Shown: positions 17,365 to 27,908 of the stretch, piece after piece
Layout of the letters: each line of letters opens with the position of its first letter
Numbering within the stretch: the stretch's first letter is position 1
From: Zeimonas sediminis
GTDB lineage: Bacteria; Pseudomonadota; Gammaproteobacteria; Burkholderiales; Burkholderiaceae_E
Reading direction: 5' to 3'
DNA length: 64,000 bases
NCBI RefSeq assembly: GCF_023721795.1
Contig: NZ_JAMQYE010000001.1
Span: forward strand, 1,054,001-1,118,000
Made by a program: the position numbers and the translations under genes
Notes under the pieces: generated by a model
What the model was told of the DNA's origin: nothing
The model's input: the letters and a program-made list of their open reading frames with translations, nothing else
Database searches by the model: none

Positions 17365-17838
17365 TCACATCCGGCCGGCGCGGATCGCGTCGAACCAGGC
17401 CTCGAGCGCGATCGCCAGCACCGACATCATCAGCGTGGCGCCCAGCATCAGCGACAGGATCGCCACGAACACCGGCGCCCAGCGGTTCGCCGACGCGATG
17501 CCGGAAGCCGGGTTGCGGCGGGCGTCCCACTTCTCGTCCGGCGTCAGCGAGATCAGGATCGCCTCGAGCATCGCGACCAGCTGCACCAGCGAGGCCAGGA
17601 AGAAGCCCGGGTGGCGGAACCAGGCGTCGCCGCCGGCCGCGATCGCGAGCCCCATCGCCGGCATCGCGATCGCCGGGTACAGCCACCAGATGCGCGAGCC
17701 GAGGTAGAGCCGGTGGGCGCCGGCCCAGCCGAAGCACAGCGCCAGCGCGCCGGCCAGGGGTTTCGACAGATGAGGCCGCGCTCCCCGCGGACCGGGGGAG
17801 CCTGCCGCGGCGGGGCCGCCGGAGGAAGTCGGATTCAT
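17365..17838 (-). CDS. TM2 domain-containing membrane protein
   Basis: 157 residues from ATG 17838. A Pro/Gly-rich cytosolic leader of about 35 residues is followed by a TM2 unit (LALCFGWAGAHRLYLG, then a second hydrophobic stretch WWLYPAIAMPAMGLAI) and two more hydrophobic segments (about 90-115 and 132-150). TM2 proteins are small inner-membrane proteins of unknown role. A -10-like TAGACT ends only 8 bases before the ATG, so its mRNA may have almost no leader. Confidence 0.75.
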   Translation of the reverse strand: MNPTSSGGPAAAGSPGPRGARPHLSKPLAGALALCFGWAGAHRLYLGSRIWWLYPAIAMPAMGLAIAAGGDAWFRHPGFFLASLVQLVAMLEAILISLTPDEKWDARRNPASGIASANRWAPVFVAILSLMLGATLMMSVLAIALEAWFDAIRAGRM

Positions 17839-17846
17839 GGGGCGAA

Positions 17847-17877
17847 AGTCTAGCCGATGCGCCCGCCCTGCTAGACT
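17847..17877. promoter_or_regulatory. Back-to-back TAGACT promoter elements between the TM2 and uvrA genes
   Basis: AGTCTAGC (17847-17854) and GCTAGACT (17870-17877) are perfect 8-base inverted copies 15 bases apart. Each reads outward as a TAGACT -10, one towards the TM2 gene and one towards uvrA. They may be overlapping divergent promoters or one operator. Confidence 0.4.
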
Positions 17878-17942
17878 CGAACGCATCCTCGTATCGGCCC
17901 TGCCCCACCCCGCCGATCGCCCATTCCCGGCCCCGCGCACCC

Positions 17943-20900
17943 ATGCTGCAAGACTCTCCCAACGCCGCCTCGGACGAGGCCGGCCGGCCACTGCAATCGG
18001 TGATTCGCCAGGCGATCCGCATCCGCGGCGCCCGGCAGAACAACCTGAAGAACGTCGACCTCGACATCCCGACCGGCGAGCTGGTCGTCGTCACCGGCGT
18101 CTCCGGCTCGGGCAAGTCCTCGCTGGTCTTCGACACGCTCTATGCCGAGGGACAGCGCCGCTACGTCGAGACCTTCTCGGCCTACGCCCGGCAGTTCCTC
18201 GACCGGATGGACAAGCCGCAGGTCGACCGGATCGAGGGCGTGCCGCCGGCGATCGCGATCGACCAGACGAACCCGGTGCGCACCTCGCGCTCGACCGTCG
18301 GCACGATGACCGAGCTCAACGACCACCTGAAGCTGCTGTTCGCGCGGGCGGCGCAACTGCACTGCCGCCGCTGCGCGCGGCCGGTCAGGCGCGACACGGT
18401 GGCCAGCGTGCGCGCCGAGATGGCGGCCCGGGCGGCCGCGGCCGGCGACCCCAGGCTGGTCGTGTCCTTCCCGGTGAACGTGCCGGCCAACTTCGGCGAG
18501 GACGAGATCCGCGCGCACCTCGAGGCGCAGGGCTACACGCGGATCCAGGCGACCGAGCGAGTCGCCGCCGCGCCCGGCGACGCCGGTCCGGCCAAGGCGC
18601 GTGGCGACAAGGCCGCCGGTGGCGGGAAGGGCCGCAGCGCGAAGAGCGCGGCCGCGCAGGAAACCGTGCTGCTGCACGTGGTGCAGGACCGCTTCCGGCT
18701 CGGCTCGGTCGAGGCATCGCGAGTCGCCGACTCGGTCGAAAACGCGCTGGCCCGCGGGCACGGCCGGATGTCGGTGCACGTGCTCGACGACGAGGGCAAC
18801 GAGTCCGCCCGCTGGCGCTTCAGCACCGGCCTGCACTGCGCCGACTGCGACATCGCGTACGCCGACCCGCTGCCCAGCCTGTTCTCGTTCAACTCGCCGC
18901 TCGGCGCCTGCGAGGCCTGCCGAGGCTTCGGCCGGGTGATCGGCATCGACCTCGGCCTGGTGATCCCGGACGAGGGCAAGACCCTGGCCGAAGGCGCGGT
19001 CAAGCCCTGGCAGACCGAGAGCTTCAAGGAATGCCAGCGCGAGATGCGCAAGTACGCGCCGGCCGTGGGCGTGCCGATGGACGTGCCCTGGCGGGACCTC
19101 ACCGAGGCCCAGAAGCGCTGGGTGATCGAGGGCGGCGACGACTGGACCGGCAAGTGGCAGACCCAGTGGTACGGCATCCGGCGCTTCTTCGACTGGCTGG
19201 AGTCGAAGGCGTACAAGATGCACATCCGGGTGCTGCTGTCGAAGTACCGGTCGTACACGCCGTGCACCGTGTGCCGCGGCGCGCGGCTGAAGCCGGATGC
19301 GCTGCTCTGGCGGGTCGGGTCGTTCGCGGAGGCCGAGCGGGCGCTTGGCGTGCCTGCGTCGAGCGAGGCCGGAGGGGCGGCGGCACGCGAAGCGCCCACT
19401 GGGCCGTCCGCTCACTCTTCCGTGGCTTCGGATCGGGTGGCATACGCGCGCTTCCAGCCGGCCGGCGTCGACTGGAGCGAGGCGCAGCTCGAGGCGATCG
19501 ACGGGCTGTCGATTCACGACCTGATGCTGCTGCCGATCGACCGGGTCGCCGGCTTCTTCGACTCGCTGAAGCTGCCCGCTCCGCTCGACGAGGCGACCGA
19601 CCTGCTGCTGACCGAGACGCGCGCCCGGCTGCGCTATCTGCAGCAGGTCGGCCTCGGCTACCTGACGCTCGACCGGCAGTCGCGCACGCTGTCGGGCGGC
19701 GAGGTGCAGCGGATCAACCTGACCACCGCGCTCGGCACCTCGCTGGTCAACACGCTGTTCGTGCTCGACGAGCCGTCGATCGGCCTGCACCCGCGCGACA
19801 TGAACCGGGTCATCGAGGTGATGCAGCGGCTGCGCGATGCGGGCAACTCGCTGGTCGTCGTCGAGCACGACCCTCAGGTGATGTTCGCCGCCGACCGGAT
19901 GATCGACATCGGCCCTGGCCCCGGCGAGCGCGGCGGCCGGGTGGTGTTCGACGGGAATCCGCGAGACTTGCGGGCCGCCGACACGCTGACCGGCGACTAC
20001 CTGTCGGGCCGCAGGAAGGTCGACCACGGCCGGCCGCAGCCGGTCGGTCCGTCCACGAAGCGGCTGGTGCTAGAGGGCGCGCGCGAGCACAACCTGAAGA
20101 ACGTGTCGGTCGAGATCCCGCTCGAACGGCTGGTCTGCCTGACCGGCGTGTCGGGCAGCGGCAAGTCGACGCTGATGCAGAACGTGCTGCTGCCGGCGCT
20201 GCTGAAGGCGCGCGGCAAGCCCACCGAGTCGCCGGGCGCGCACGACCGGCTGCTCGGCGACGACTGGATCGGCGACGTCGTCTTCGTCGACCAGTCGCCG
20301 ATCGGCAAGACCGCGCGCAGCAACCCGGTCAGCTACGTCGGCGCCTTCGACCCGATCCGCAAGCGCTTCGCCGCGGCCGAGCTGTCGAAGGAGCGCGGCT
20401 ACACCGCCGGCACCTTCAGCTTCAACGCCGGCGACGGCCGCTGCCCGACCTGCGGCGGCAACGGCTTCGAGCACGTCGAGATGCAGTTCCTGTCCGACGT
20501 GTACCTGCGCTGCCCCGACTGCGACGGCAAGCGCTTCCGCCCCGAGGTGCTCGAGGTGACGATCGCCGGCCGCGACGGCCGGGAGCGATCGGTGGCCGAG
20601 GTACTCGAGCTCACCGTGCACGAGGCGCTGGCGGTCTTCGCAGGCGAGCACGACGTCCGCGCCCGTCTGCAGCCGCTGGCCGACGTCGGCCTCGACTACC
20701 TGCGCCTCGGCCAGCCGGTGCCCACGCTGTCGGGCGGCGAGGCCCAGCGCCTGAAGCTCGCCGGTTTCCTCGCCGAGGCTGCCAGCCAGGGCCTGACCGC
20801 CACCGCCGCCCCCGGCCACGCCTTCGCGAGGGCCGGCCGCCGCGGCACGCTGTTCATGTTCGACGAGCCGACCACCGGCCTGCACTTCGACGACGTCGCG

Positions 20901-23900
20901 AAGCTGCTGCGCGCCTTCCGCAAGCTGCTCGCCGCCGGCCACTCGCTGCTCGTCATCGAGCACAACCTCGACCTGATCCGCGCCGCCGACTGGCTGATCG
21001 ACCTCGGCCCCGAAGGCGGCGACGCCGGCGGCCTGGTCGTCGCCACCGGCACCCCGGAGGAGTTGGCAGGCGAAGCGCGAACCCACACCGGCAAGGCCCT
21101 GGCCGAGTACGCGAAAGCGATGAACGAAGATCGCTTCGCGGGCGCGGTCCCGCTCACGGCCAGCGACGCAGCGACGACGCCGACAACTGGATTGGTGTCG
21201 GCTAGCGGCGCAGCGACAGATTCGGGCGGGCTCCCGCGCTTCGAGGCCGCACCACAGGCCGACATGGCCGGACCGGGTGGGCCGTCCAACCAAGCGAGTA
21301 TCGGGGAGCTGAGACAGCCGGGGGCTGTCTCAGAACTGGAATTCACCGGCCACGCGCACACCGAAGCCAGCCTCGAAGCGCGGGAGCCCGCCCCCGGTCC
21401 GTCGCTGCAAAGCGTCCTGCGGGACCGCGCCCGCGAAGCGATCTTCGTTCACCGCGCCCGCGAGCACAATCTGAAGAACATCGACGTCGAGATCCCCCGC
21501 GACAAGCTCACCGTGATCACCGGCGTGTCCGGCTCGGGCAAGTCCACGCTGGCCTTCGACGTCGTGTTCGGCGAGGGGCAGCGCCGCTACCTCGAGTCGC
21601 TGAACGCCTACGCGCGGCAGTTCGTGCAGCCCTCGTCCCGGCCCGACGTCGACGGCGTGTTCGGCATCCCGCCCACGGTGGCGATCGAGCAGCGCACCAG
21701 CCGCGGCGGCCGCAAGAGCACGGTGGCCACGCTGACCGAGATCTACCACTTCCTGCGCCTGCTCTACGTGAAGCTGGGCCAGCAGCACTGCCCCGACTGC
21801 GGCACGAAGATCGAGCCGCAGAGCTTCGACGCGATCGCCGCGCGGATCCTGCGCGACTACCGCGGCCGGCACGTCGGGCTGCTCGCGCCGCTGGTCGTGG
21901 CGCGCAAGGGCGTCTACACCGACCTGGCCAAGTGGGCCAAGGCCAAGGGCTTCGGCCACCTGCGCGTCGACGGCCGCTTCCTGCCCACCGACAGGTTTCC
22001 GCGCCTCGACCGCTACGTCGAGCACGACATCGAGCTGCCGGTGGCCGACCTGGTCGTCGATGCCGCGAACGAGGCCCGGTTGCGCGAGGCCCTCGCGCGG
22101 GCGCTGGAACTCGGCAAGGGCATCGTGATGGTCGCGGCGCCGCTCGACGGCCTGCGCGCCGCCGCAGAGAACGGCGACGCGGACGCATACGGCCAGGCTT
22201 CCGCGGCGCTCGAGACCCGGCTGTTCTCGACGAAGCGCGCCTGCTCGTCCTGCGGCACCAGCTTCCCCGAGCCGGATCCGCGGATGTTCTCGTTCAACTC
22301 CAAGATCGGCTGGTGCCCGTCCTGCATCGGCACCGGCGTCAAGCTGCCCTACGTTCCCGAGCTCGACCCCAGGCGGCGCCCGGACGAGGACTCGAGCACC
22401 GAGGCGATCGGCGCGATGGCCGAGCGGCTGGCCGACCAGGTCGCCGACCGGGCCGGGAGCGAGGCGGCCGGATCCGGCGAGGCCGCCGGCGCGCTCGAGG
22501 AGCCCTGCCCCGCCTGCTCGGGCCGTCGCCTGAACCGCACGGCGCTGGCGGTCAAGCTGCTCGACCTGTCGATCGCCGAGCTGACCGCGATGCCGGTCGG
22601 CGACTGCGCGAGGTGGCTGAAGCAGGTCGGCTTCGCCGGCCGCGAGCAGGAGATCGCCCGCGACGTGCTCGCCGAGATCCGCTCGCGCCTCGCCTTCCTG
22701 TCCGACGTGGGCCTGTCCTACCTGACGCTCGATCGGGCCGCGCCCACGCTGTCTGGCGGCGAGGCCCAGCGCATCCGCCTGGCAGCGCAGCTCGGCTCGA
22801 ACCTGCAGGGCGTCTGCTACGTGCTCGACGAGCCGACGATCGGCCTGCATCCGCACGACAACCGGATCCTGCTCGACACGCTCGAGGCGCTGCGCAACAA
22901 GGGCAACACGCTGCTGGTCGTCGAGCACGACGAGGACACGATCCGCCGCGCGGATCACGTGATCGACATCGGACCGGGGGCCGGCAAGCTCGGCGGCCGG
23001 ATCATCGCGACCGGCCACCACGAGGAGCTGGCCAGGCACCCGGACAGCCTGACCGGCCGCTTCCTCGCGCAGCCGCTGGCGCATCCGCTGAATCCGCCCA
23101 GGGCGCTGCCCCCGCCCGACGAGCCGAGTGCATCGGCCACGCCGGGCGCGTCGGCCTCGGCGCGCAACGAGAGCGCGGCGCGCGCCGGCCCGGGCTGGCT
23201 GGCGCTGCGCGGCGCCCACCTGCACAACCTGCGGCACGTCAGCGCGAGGATCCCGCTGCGCAGGCTGACCGTCGTCACCGGCGTGTCGGGCTCCGGCAAG
23301 TCCACGCTCGCCCGCGACGTTCTGCTCGCCAACGTCGCGGCCCAGGTCCACGCCCGCAACCAGCGCAAGGCCGCCCCGCCGCTGGCCGGCGTGCAGGCGA
23401 TCGAGGGCTGGGAAGGCATCACCCGAGTGCTGGAGGTCGACCAGACCCCGATCGGCAAGACGCCGCGCTCGTGCCCGGCGACCTACGTCGGCTTCTGGGA
23501 CGCGATCCGGCGGCTGTTCGCCGACACCAGCGAGGCGCGGATCCGCGGCTGGGGGCCCGGGCGATTCAGCTTCAACACCGCCGGCGGACGCTGCGAGGCC
23601 TGCGAGGGACAGGGCGTGCAGACGATCGAGATGAGCTTCCTGCCCGACGTGAAGGTGCTCTGCGACGTCTGCCGCGGCCGGCGCTTCAACCGCGAGACGC
23701 TCGACGTGCAGTTGCGCGGCAAGAGCATCGGCGACGTGCTGGCGATGGACATCGACGAGGCGGTCGGGTTCTTCGCCGCCCATCCGTCGATCGCTCATCC
23801 GCTGAAGTTGCTGCAGGACGTCGGCCTCGGCTATCTGACGCTCGGCCAGCCCAGCCCGACGCTGTCGGGCGGCGAGGCGCAACGGATCAAGCTGGTCACC

Positions 23901-24287
23901 GAACTCGCGAAGGTGCGCACTCGCAGCGAAGGCAGCGAAGACGATCCGCGGATCGCGCGGGCCCGCGCGAAGGCGCTGGCAGAGGGCAAGACCCTGCCGC
24001 CGCCGCCGCAGACGCTCTACGTGCTCGACGAGCCGACCGTGGGCCTGCACATGGCCGACGTGGAGAAGCTGATCCGGGTGCTGCACCGGCTGGTCGAGGC
24101 CGGCAATACGCTGGTCGTGGTCGAGCACAACCTCGACATCTGGGCCGAGGCCGACTGGATCCTGGACCTGGGACCCGACGGCGGCGCCGGGGGCGGCAGG
24201 ATCGTCGCGGCCGGAAGCCCGACGGAGCTGGCGGCCCGCGGCGTGACCCACACCGCCCGCGCGCTGCGCGCGTTCATGGGCGGCTAG
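17943..24287 (+). CDS. uvrA: Double-length excinuclease UvrA (two UvrA units in one chain)
   Basis: 2114 residues against about 950 for normal UvrA. Two UvrA-like halves (about 1-1060 and 1165-2114) each carry two ABC ATPases. Walker A SGSGKS sites lie near residues 54, 736, 1198 and 1781. LSGGE signatures are near 582, 928, 1602 and 1973. DEPS/DEPT Walker B motifs are all intact, and each half has CxxC zinc modules (CADC...CEAC and CPTC...CPDC; CSSC...CPSC and CEAC...CDVC). It senses bulky DNA lesions in nucleotide excision repair; here one chain should replace the usual homodimer. Start ATG 17943. The inter-half linker (about 1060-1165) is low in similarity and is encoded by a nested inverted repeat. 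Long double UvrA proteins are known from Burkholderiales; an ordinary uvrA may lie elsewhere. Confidence 0.93.
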   Translation: MLQDSPNAASDEAGRPLQSVIRQAIRIRGARQNNLKNVDLDIPTGELVVVTGVSGSGKSSLVFDTLYAEGQRRYVETFSAYARQFLDRMDKPQVDRIEGVPPAIAIDQTNPVRTSRSTVGTMTELNDHLKLLFARAAQLHCRRCARPVRRDTVASVRAEMAARAAAAGDPRLVVSFPVNVPANFGEDEIRAHLEAQGYTRIQATERVAAAPGDAGPAKARGDKAAGGGKGRSAKSAAAQETVLLHVVQDRFRLGSVEASRVADSVENALARGHGRMSVHVLDDEGNESARWRFSTGLHCADCDIAYADPLPSLFSFNSPLGACEACRGFGRVIGIDLGLVIPDEGKTLAEGAVKPWQTESFKECQREMRKYAPAVGVPMDVPWRDLTEAQKRWVIEGGDDWTGKWQTQWYGIRRFFDWLESKAYKMHIRVLLSKYRSYTPCTVCRGARLKPDALLWRVGSFAEAERALGVPASSEAGGAAAREAPTGPSAHSSVASDRVAYARFQPAGVDWSEAQLEAIDGLSIHDLMLLPIDRVAGFFDSLKLPAPLDEATDLLLTETRARLRYLQQVGLGYLTLDRQSRTLSGGEVQRINLTTALGTSLVNTLFVLDEPSIGLHPRDMNRVIEVMQRLRDAGNSLVVVEHDPQVMFAADRMIDIGPGPGERGGRVVFDGNPRDLRAADTLTGDYLSGRRKVDHGRPQPVGPSTKRLVLEGAREHNLKNVSVEIPLERLVCLTGVSGSGKSTLMQNVLLPALLKARGKPTESPGAHDRLLGDDWIGDVVFVDQSPIGKTARSNPVSYVGAFDPIRKRFAAAELSKERGYTAGTFSFNAGDGRCPTCGGNGFEHVEMQFLSDVYLRCPDCDGKRFRPEVLEVTIAGRDGRERSVAEVLELTVHEALAVFAGEHDVRARLQPLADVGLDYLRLGQPVPTLSGGEAQRLKLAGFLAEAASQGLTATAAPGHAFARAGRRGTLFMFDEPTTGLHFDDVAKLLRAFRKLLAAGHSLLVIEHNLDLIRAADWLIDLGPEGGDAGGLVVATGTPEELAGEARTHTGKALAEYAKAMNEDRFAGAVPLTASDAATTPTTGLVSASGAATDSGGLPRFEAAPQADMAGPGGPSNQASIGELRQPGAVSELEFTGHAHTEASLEAREPAPGPSLQSVLRDRAREAIFVHRAREHNLKNIDVEIPRDKLTVITGVSGSGKSTLAFDVVFGEGQRRYLESLNAYARQFVQPSSRPDVDGVFGIPPTVAIEQRTSRGGRKSTVATLTEIYHFLRLLYVKLGQQHCPDCGTKIEPQSFDAIAARILRDYRGRHVGLLAPLVVARKGVYTDLAKWAKAKGFGHLRVDGRFLPTDRFPRLDRYVEHDIELPVADLVVDAANEARLREALARALELGKGIVMVAAPLDGLRAAAENGDADAYGQASAALETRLFSTKRACSSCGTSFPEPDPRMFSFNSKIGWCPSCIGTGVKLPYVPELDPRRRPDEDSSTEAIGAMAERLADQVADRAGSEAAGSGEAAGALEEPCPACSGRRLNRTALAVKLLDLSIAELTAMPVGDCARWLKQVGFAGREQEIARDVLAEIRSRLAFLSDVGLSYLTLDRAAPTLSGGEAQRIRLAAQLGSNLQGVCYVLDEPTIGLHPHDNRILLDTLEALRNKGNTLLVVEHDEDTIRRADHVIDIGPGAGKLGGRIIATGHHEELARHPDSLTGRFLAQPLAHPLNPPRALPPPDEPSASATPGASASARNESAARAGPGWLALRGAHLHNLRHVSARIPLRRLTVVTGVSGSGKSTLARDVLLANVAAQVHARNQRKAAPPLAGVQAIEGWEGITRVLEVDQTPIGKTPRSCPATYVGFWDAIRRLFADTSEARIRGWGPGRFSFNTAGGRCEACEGQGVQTIEMSFLPDVKVLCDVCRGRRFNRETLDVQLRGKSIGDVLAMDIDEAVGFFAAHPSIAHPLKLLQDVGLGYLTLGQPSPTLSGGEAQRIKLVTELAKVRTRSEGSEDDPRIARARAKALAEGKTLPPPPQTLYVLDEPTVGLHMADVEKLIRVLHRLVEAGNTLVVVEHNLDIWAEADWILDLGPDGGAGGGRIVAAGSPTELAARGVTHTARALRAFMGG
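21121..21451. repeat. Nested inverted repeat inside the uvrA coding sequence
   Basis: Perfect 32-base inverted arms at 21121-21152 and 21420-21451 enclose a second perfect pair of 24 bases (21224-21247 with 21370-21393), extended by GCAGCGAC/GTCGCTGC (21210-21217, 21401-21408). A 25-base hairpin CTGAGACAGCC-GGG-GGCTGTCTCAG lies in the middle (21309-21333). The right outer arm is ordinary UvrA coding sequence ([11 protein letters not shown]); the left arm is its inverted copy and is read as [10 protein letters not shown]. The frame stays open throughout. Confidence 0.85.
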
Positions 24288-24305
24288 AAGCCGGCGGCGA
24301 CCGCG

Positions 24306-24563
24306 TCAGCGGCCGACCTCCGCGCACTTCGCGATGGCCTCGTTCGAGCCCCGGTCGAGGCAGTAGCGCAGGTCCATCTGGTGGCGCGCCGGGCGCGAGC
24401 GCTTGGTCCCGGCCGCCGCGGCCGAGGCCGGCTTCGCGTCCGCCGGGCCCGCCGTCGAGCTTGCGGCCCGCGCGTCGCCGGCGGGCTGGCCGGACTGGGC
24501 CTGCGCGCCCGCAATGCCCAGGGCCAGCAGTCCGGCAACGGACGCGATCGCGAGCTTGTTCAT
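24306..24563 (-). CDS. Small secreted protein of unknown function
   Basis: 85 residues. Signal peptide at 1-22 (MNKLAIASVAGLLALGIAGAQA), an Ala/Gly/Ser-rich linker, then a short C-terminal motif DLRYCLDRGSNEAIAKCAE with two cysteines that may pair in the periplasm. Similar small proteins ending in a YCL...I.KCAE motif are common in Burkholderiales, without known role. Convergent with uvrA. Confidence 0.6.
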   Translation of the reverse strand: MNKLAIASVAGLLALGIAGAQAQSGQPAGDARAASSTAGPADAKPASAAAAGTKRSRPARHQMDLRYCLDRGSNEAIAKCAEVGR

Positions 24564-24798
24564 GTCGCACCTCTTGTCATGCCCTCCAGCATCTTGCGAC
24601 GCGCGCCCGTCATGAACGCGGGCCCGACGAACGGCCCGCGCAGTCGGTCCGGCGGCCGGGTCGACGTCGGTCCCGCGGCGGCCACGCGGTCGGGGCTGCG
24701 CCCCGGCCGGACTCGGGCGGAGCGCTTGCCGGCCGGCGTGGAAAGTGAGAAAACCCCCTTCCGAGCCGGTCAACGCTCGCGCAGCGCGGAGAGAGACT

Positions 24799-25494
24799 GT
24801 GAACGACCCGATGCAGGACTACTACGCGGCCCGGGCCCCGGAATACGACCGGATCTACCTCAAGCCGGAGCGCCAGCGCGACCTGCGCGAGATCGAGGCC
24901 TGGCTGCCGACCGCTTTCGCCGGCAGGCGCGTGCTCGAGATCGCCTGCGGCACCGGCTACTGGACCCGGTTCCTCGCGCCTGCCGCCGCTCGGGTGGTCG
25001 CGATCGACGCGGCGCCGGAAACCCTGCGCATCGCCGCCGCAAGGGTGCCGAAGGAGAAGGTCGAGTTCCGGGTCGCGGACGCCTACGCGCTGCCGCGCTT
25101 CGACTCGGCGTTCGACGGCAGCTTCGCCGGCTTCTGGATCTCGCACGTGCCGAGGCGCAGGCTGCGCGACTTCCTGCTCGGCCTGCACGCCGCGCTCGCG
25201 CCGGGCGCGCTCGTCGTCGTGCTCGACAACCTCTACGTCGAGGGCAGCAGCACGCCGATCGGCGAACCCGACGAGGCGGGCGACATCTGGCAGCTGCGCA
25301 CGCTCGCCGACGGCTCGACCCACCGCGTGCTGAAGAACTTCCCGACCGAGGCGGAGCTGCGGCAGCTCACCGCCGGCCTGTGCGAGGCCTTCGAGTACCG
25401 GGTGTGGCAGTACTACTGGGCGGCGTCCTGGCGCCTGCCCGCGCAGCCGCTCAGCGCATCACGAACGGATTGCCCGCCACCGCCCCGCTGTTGA
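24799..25494 (+). CDS. Class I SAM-dependent methyltransferase
   Basis: 231 residues from GTG 24799, chosen for the GGAGAGA ribosome site just before it (a GTG at 24745 and ATG 24811 are alternatives). Motif I VLEIACGTGYWT and the acidic VVAIDAAPE strand bind SAM; the substrate is unknown. The last 14 codons overlap, in antisense, the 3' end of the convergent aldehyde dehydrogenase gene, and the C-terminus (TDCPPPPRC) looks like read-through into it. Confidence 0.8.
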   Translation: MNDPMQDYYAARAPEYDRIYLKPERQRDLREIEAWLPTAFAGRRVLEIACGTGYWTRFLAPAAARVVAIDAAPETLRIAAARVPKEKVEFRVADAYALPRFDSAFDGSFAGFWISHVPRRRLRDFLLGLHAALAPGALVVVLDNLYVEGSSTPIGEPDEAGDIWQLRTLADGSTHRVLKNFPTEAELRQLTAGLCEAFEYRVWQYYWAASWRLPAQPLSASRTDCPPPPRC

Positions 25495-26929
25495 TCCACA
25501 CGGTCTTGTTCTGCAGGTACTCGCGGATCGCCTCCTGGCCGTTCTCGCGGCCCATGCCGGAGTCCTTGTAGCCGCCGAAAGGCGCCATGTAGCTGACCGC
25601 GCGATAGGTGTTGACCCAGACCGTGCCGGCCTGCAGCTTCTCGGACATCCGGATCGCCCGGCCGATGTCGCTGGTCCACACGGCGGCCGCCAGGCCGAAG
25701 CGCACGTCGTTGGCGATCCGGACCGCCTCGGCCTCGTCGCTGAAGCGGATGATCGACAGCACCGGGCCGAACACTTCCTCCTGCGCGATCCGCATGTCGT
25801 TCTCCACGTCGCCGAAGATCGTCGGCTCCACGAACCAGCCCTTGCCGCACTCCGGCCGGCTGGCGGGCTCGCCCCCCAGCAGCAGCTTCGCGCCGTCGTC
25901 CTTCGCGACCTGGATGTAGTCGAGGATCTTGCGGTACTGCGGCGGCGTGGTCACCGGACCGACCTGGGTTTCCATGCTCATCGGGTCGCCCATCCGCGCG
26001 GTCTTCGCCAGCGCCACGAGCTTCTCGACCACCTGGTCGTAGATGCTGTCCTGGACCAGCAGGCGCGAGCCCGCGATGCAGGTCTGGCCGGTGGCCGCGA
26101 AGATGCCCGAGATCGCGCCGAACACCGCCTGCTCGAGGTCGGCGTCGGCGAAGATGATGTTCGGCGACTTGCCGCCCAGCTCCATCGACGCGTGCTTGAA
26201 CTGGCGCGCGGCCTGCTCGTTGATGATGCGACCGGTGGCGTCCGAGCCGGTGAAGCTGACCTTGCGCACCAGCGGGTGCTCGACCAGCGGCGTGCCGACG
26301 TCCTTGCCGAAGCCGGTGACCACGTTGACGACGCCGGGCGGAAAGCCCGCCTCGTCGAACAGCTCGGCGAACTCCAGCGAGGACGCCGACGTGAACTCCG
26401 AGGGCTTGAGCACGACGGTGCAGCCGGCCGCCAGCGCCGGCGCGAGCTTCCAGGCCGCGAGCAGCAGCGGCGAGTTCCAGGGCGTGATCGCCGCGACCAC
26501 GCCCACCGGCTCCTTGCGGGTGAACGCGAAGTAGCCCTTCTTGTCGAGCGGCAGCGCCGCGCCCTCGATCTTGTCGGCCAGGCCGCCGAAGTAGTAGTAC
26601 CACTGCGGCACGTAGTTCAGCTGGCCCTGCATCTCGGCGATCAGCTTGCCGTTGTCTCGCACCTCGGTGGCCGCGAGCTTCTTCGCGTCGCGCGCGATCA
26701 GGTCGCCCAGGCGGTGCAGCAGCAGGCCCCGCTGGCTGGCGGTCATCTCGGCCCAGGGGCCTTCGGTGAGCGCCTGGTGGGCCGCCTGCACCGCGCGATC
26801 GACGTCGCGCGCGTCGCAGCGCGGGATCTCGGCCCAGGCCTCGCCGGTGAACGGGTTCTGTGTGGGGAACCACTCGCCGCCGATCGGGTCCACGGACTGG
26901 CCGGCGATGCGGAGCTGGTAGCGTTTCAT
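25451..26929 (-). CDS. Aldehyde dehydrogenase of the sulfonate-like operon
   Basis: 492 residues, ALDH superfamily. Cofactor segment ITPWNSPLLLAAWKLAPALA, general base E250 in MELGGKSP and catalytic Cys284 in GQTCIAGS are present, with EEVFGPVLS near the end. It oxidises an aldehyde to an acid with NAD(P). ATG 26929 has an AGGAGG ribosome site. It is last of four genes on the minus strand, after a 2-oxoacid decarboxylase pair and a reductase, so its substrate is probably the aldehyde released by that decarboxylase, for example sulfoacetaldehyde. Function is inferred from position. Confidence 0.88.
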   Translation of the reverse strand: MKRYQLRIAGQSVDPIGGEWFPTQNPFTGEAWAEIPRCDARDVDRAVQAAHQALTEGPWAEMTASQRGLLLHRLGDLIARDAKKLAATEVRDNGKLIAEMQGQLNYVPQWYYYFGGLADKIEGAALPLDKKGYFAFTRKEPVGVVAAITPWNSPLLLAAWKLAPALAAGCTVVLKPSEFTSASSLEFAELFDEAGFPPGVVNVVTGFGKDVGTPLVEHPLVRKVSFTGSDATGRIINEQAARQFKHASMELGGKSPNIIFADADLEQAVFGAISGIFAATGQTCIAGSRLLVQDSIYDQVVEKLVALAKTARMGDPMSMETQVGPVTTPPQYRKILDYIQVAKDDGAKLLLGGEPASRPECGKGWFVEPTIFGDVENDMRIAQEEVFGPVLSIIRFSDEAEAVRIANDVRFGLAAAVWTSDIGRAIRMSEKLQAGTVWVNTYRAVSYMAPFGGYKDSGMGRENGQEAIREYLQNKTVWINSGAVAGNPFVMR

Positions 26930-26970
26930 CGTGTTTCCTCCTGGATCTCGTCGCGGGATCTCGTCGGGCC

Positions 26971-27888
26971 TCAGGCGGGCTTCCAGCCCTCGGGCACGCG
27001 CGGCTTGTCGATCTTCGCGATCTCGCAGATGACGTCGGCGATGCCCGAGAAATCGATCCTGCCGAACTCGGCCGCCCGCGCCTGGCTGAACGACTCGTGC
27101 ACCGCCGCGGCCACCGGCATCGGAACGCGCGCCGCGTGCGCCGCGGCCACGACCAGCGACATGTCCTTGTGGGCCAGGTCGATCGTGAAGCCCGGGCTGG
27201 TGTCGCCGGCCAGCACCTTGTTCGGGAAGTTCATCCGCAGCTGGCCGTTGCTGGCCGAGGTGCCGTACAGCACCTGCAGCGTGCGGGTGATGTCGAGCCC
27301 GAAGCGCTGCGACAGCGCCAGCGCCTCGCCGTTGACCTGGCACAGCGTGACCGCGACGTAGTTGTTGACCAGCTTCGTGCGGCCGCCGGTGCCGACCGGG
27401 CCGCAGTGGTAGATCGCGGTGCCCATCGCCTCGAGCAGCGGCTTCACCGTGGCGAAGTCGGCCTCCGACGCGCCGACCATGAACAGCGACTCGCCGCGAT
27501 CGGCGTGCTCGGCCAGCCGGCCGACAGGCGCGTCGACGACGGTCATGCCGTGCCGACCCGCCTCGGCGCTCAGCCGGTCGGTGGCCAGCGGGTCGATCGT
27601 GCTCATGTCCATCAGGATCGTGCCGGGCGCCGCGTTCGCGAAGATGCCGTCCGGCCCGAGCGCGACCGCCTCGACCTCGAGGTTTGTCGGCAGCATCGTG
27701 ATCACGATCCGGCACTCGCGGGCGATGTCGGCGATGCTCGCGCCGGCCTTCGCGCCGAGCGCGACCAGCGCGTTTACCGCCTGCCGGTCGATGTCGTGGA
27801 CGACCAGCTCGAAGCCCTTCTTGCGCAGGTTCGAGGCCATGGGCCGCCCCATGCGGCCCAGTCCGATGAAACCGATCTTGCTCGTCAT
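26971..27888 (-). CDS. Beta-hydroxyacid dehydrogenase resembling sulfolactaldehyde reductase (YihU)
   Basis: 305 residues. Rossmann motif GFIGLGRMGRPMA and catalytic K172 in TKLVNNY place it in the 3-hydroxyisobutyrate dehydrogenase family. Most members have DAPVSGG at the substrate loop; here it is DAPVGRLAEHA, with R124 at the place where E. coli YihU, as I recall it, has PVGR and uses that Arg for the sulfonate group. FPNKVLAGDTSPGFTIDLAH also follows YihU closely. It probably reduces a short aldehyde bearing sulfonate or another strong anion. Third gene of the operon, 20 bases after the decarboxylase beta subunit. Confidence 0.8.
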   Translation of the reverse strand: MTSKIGFIGLGRMGRPMASNLRKKGFELVVHDIDRQAVNALVALGAKAGASIADIARECRIVITMLPTNLEVEAVALGPDGIFANAAPGTILMDMSTIDPLATDRLSAEAGRHGMTVVDAPVGRLAEHADRGESLFMVGASEADFATVKPLLEAMGTAIYHCGPVGTGGRTKLVNNYVAVTLCQVNGEALALSQRFGLDITRTLQVLYGTSASNGQLRMNFPNKVLAGDTSPGFTIDLAHKDMSLVVAAAHAARVPMPVAAAVHESFSQARAAEFGRIDFSGIADVICEIAKIDKPRVPEGWKPA

Positions 27889-27908
27889 GCCGATCTCTCG
27901 CGGTGGAG

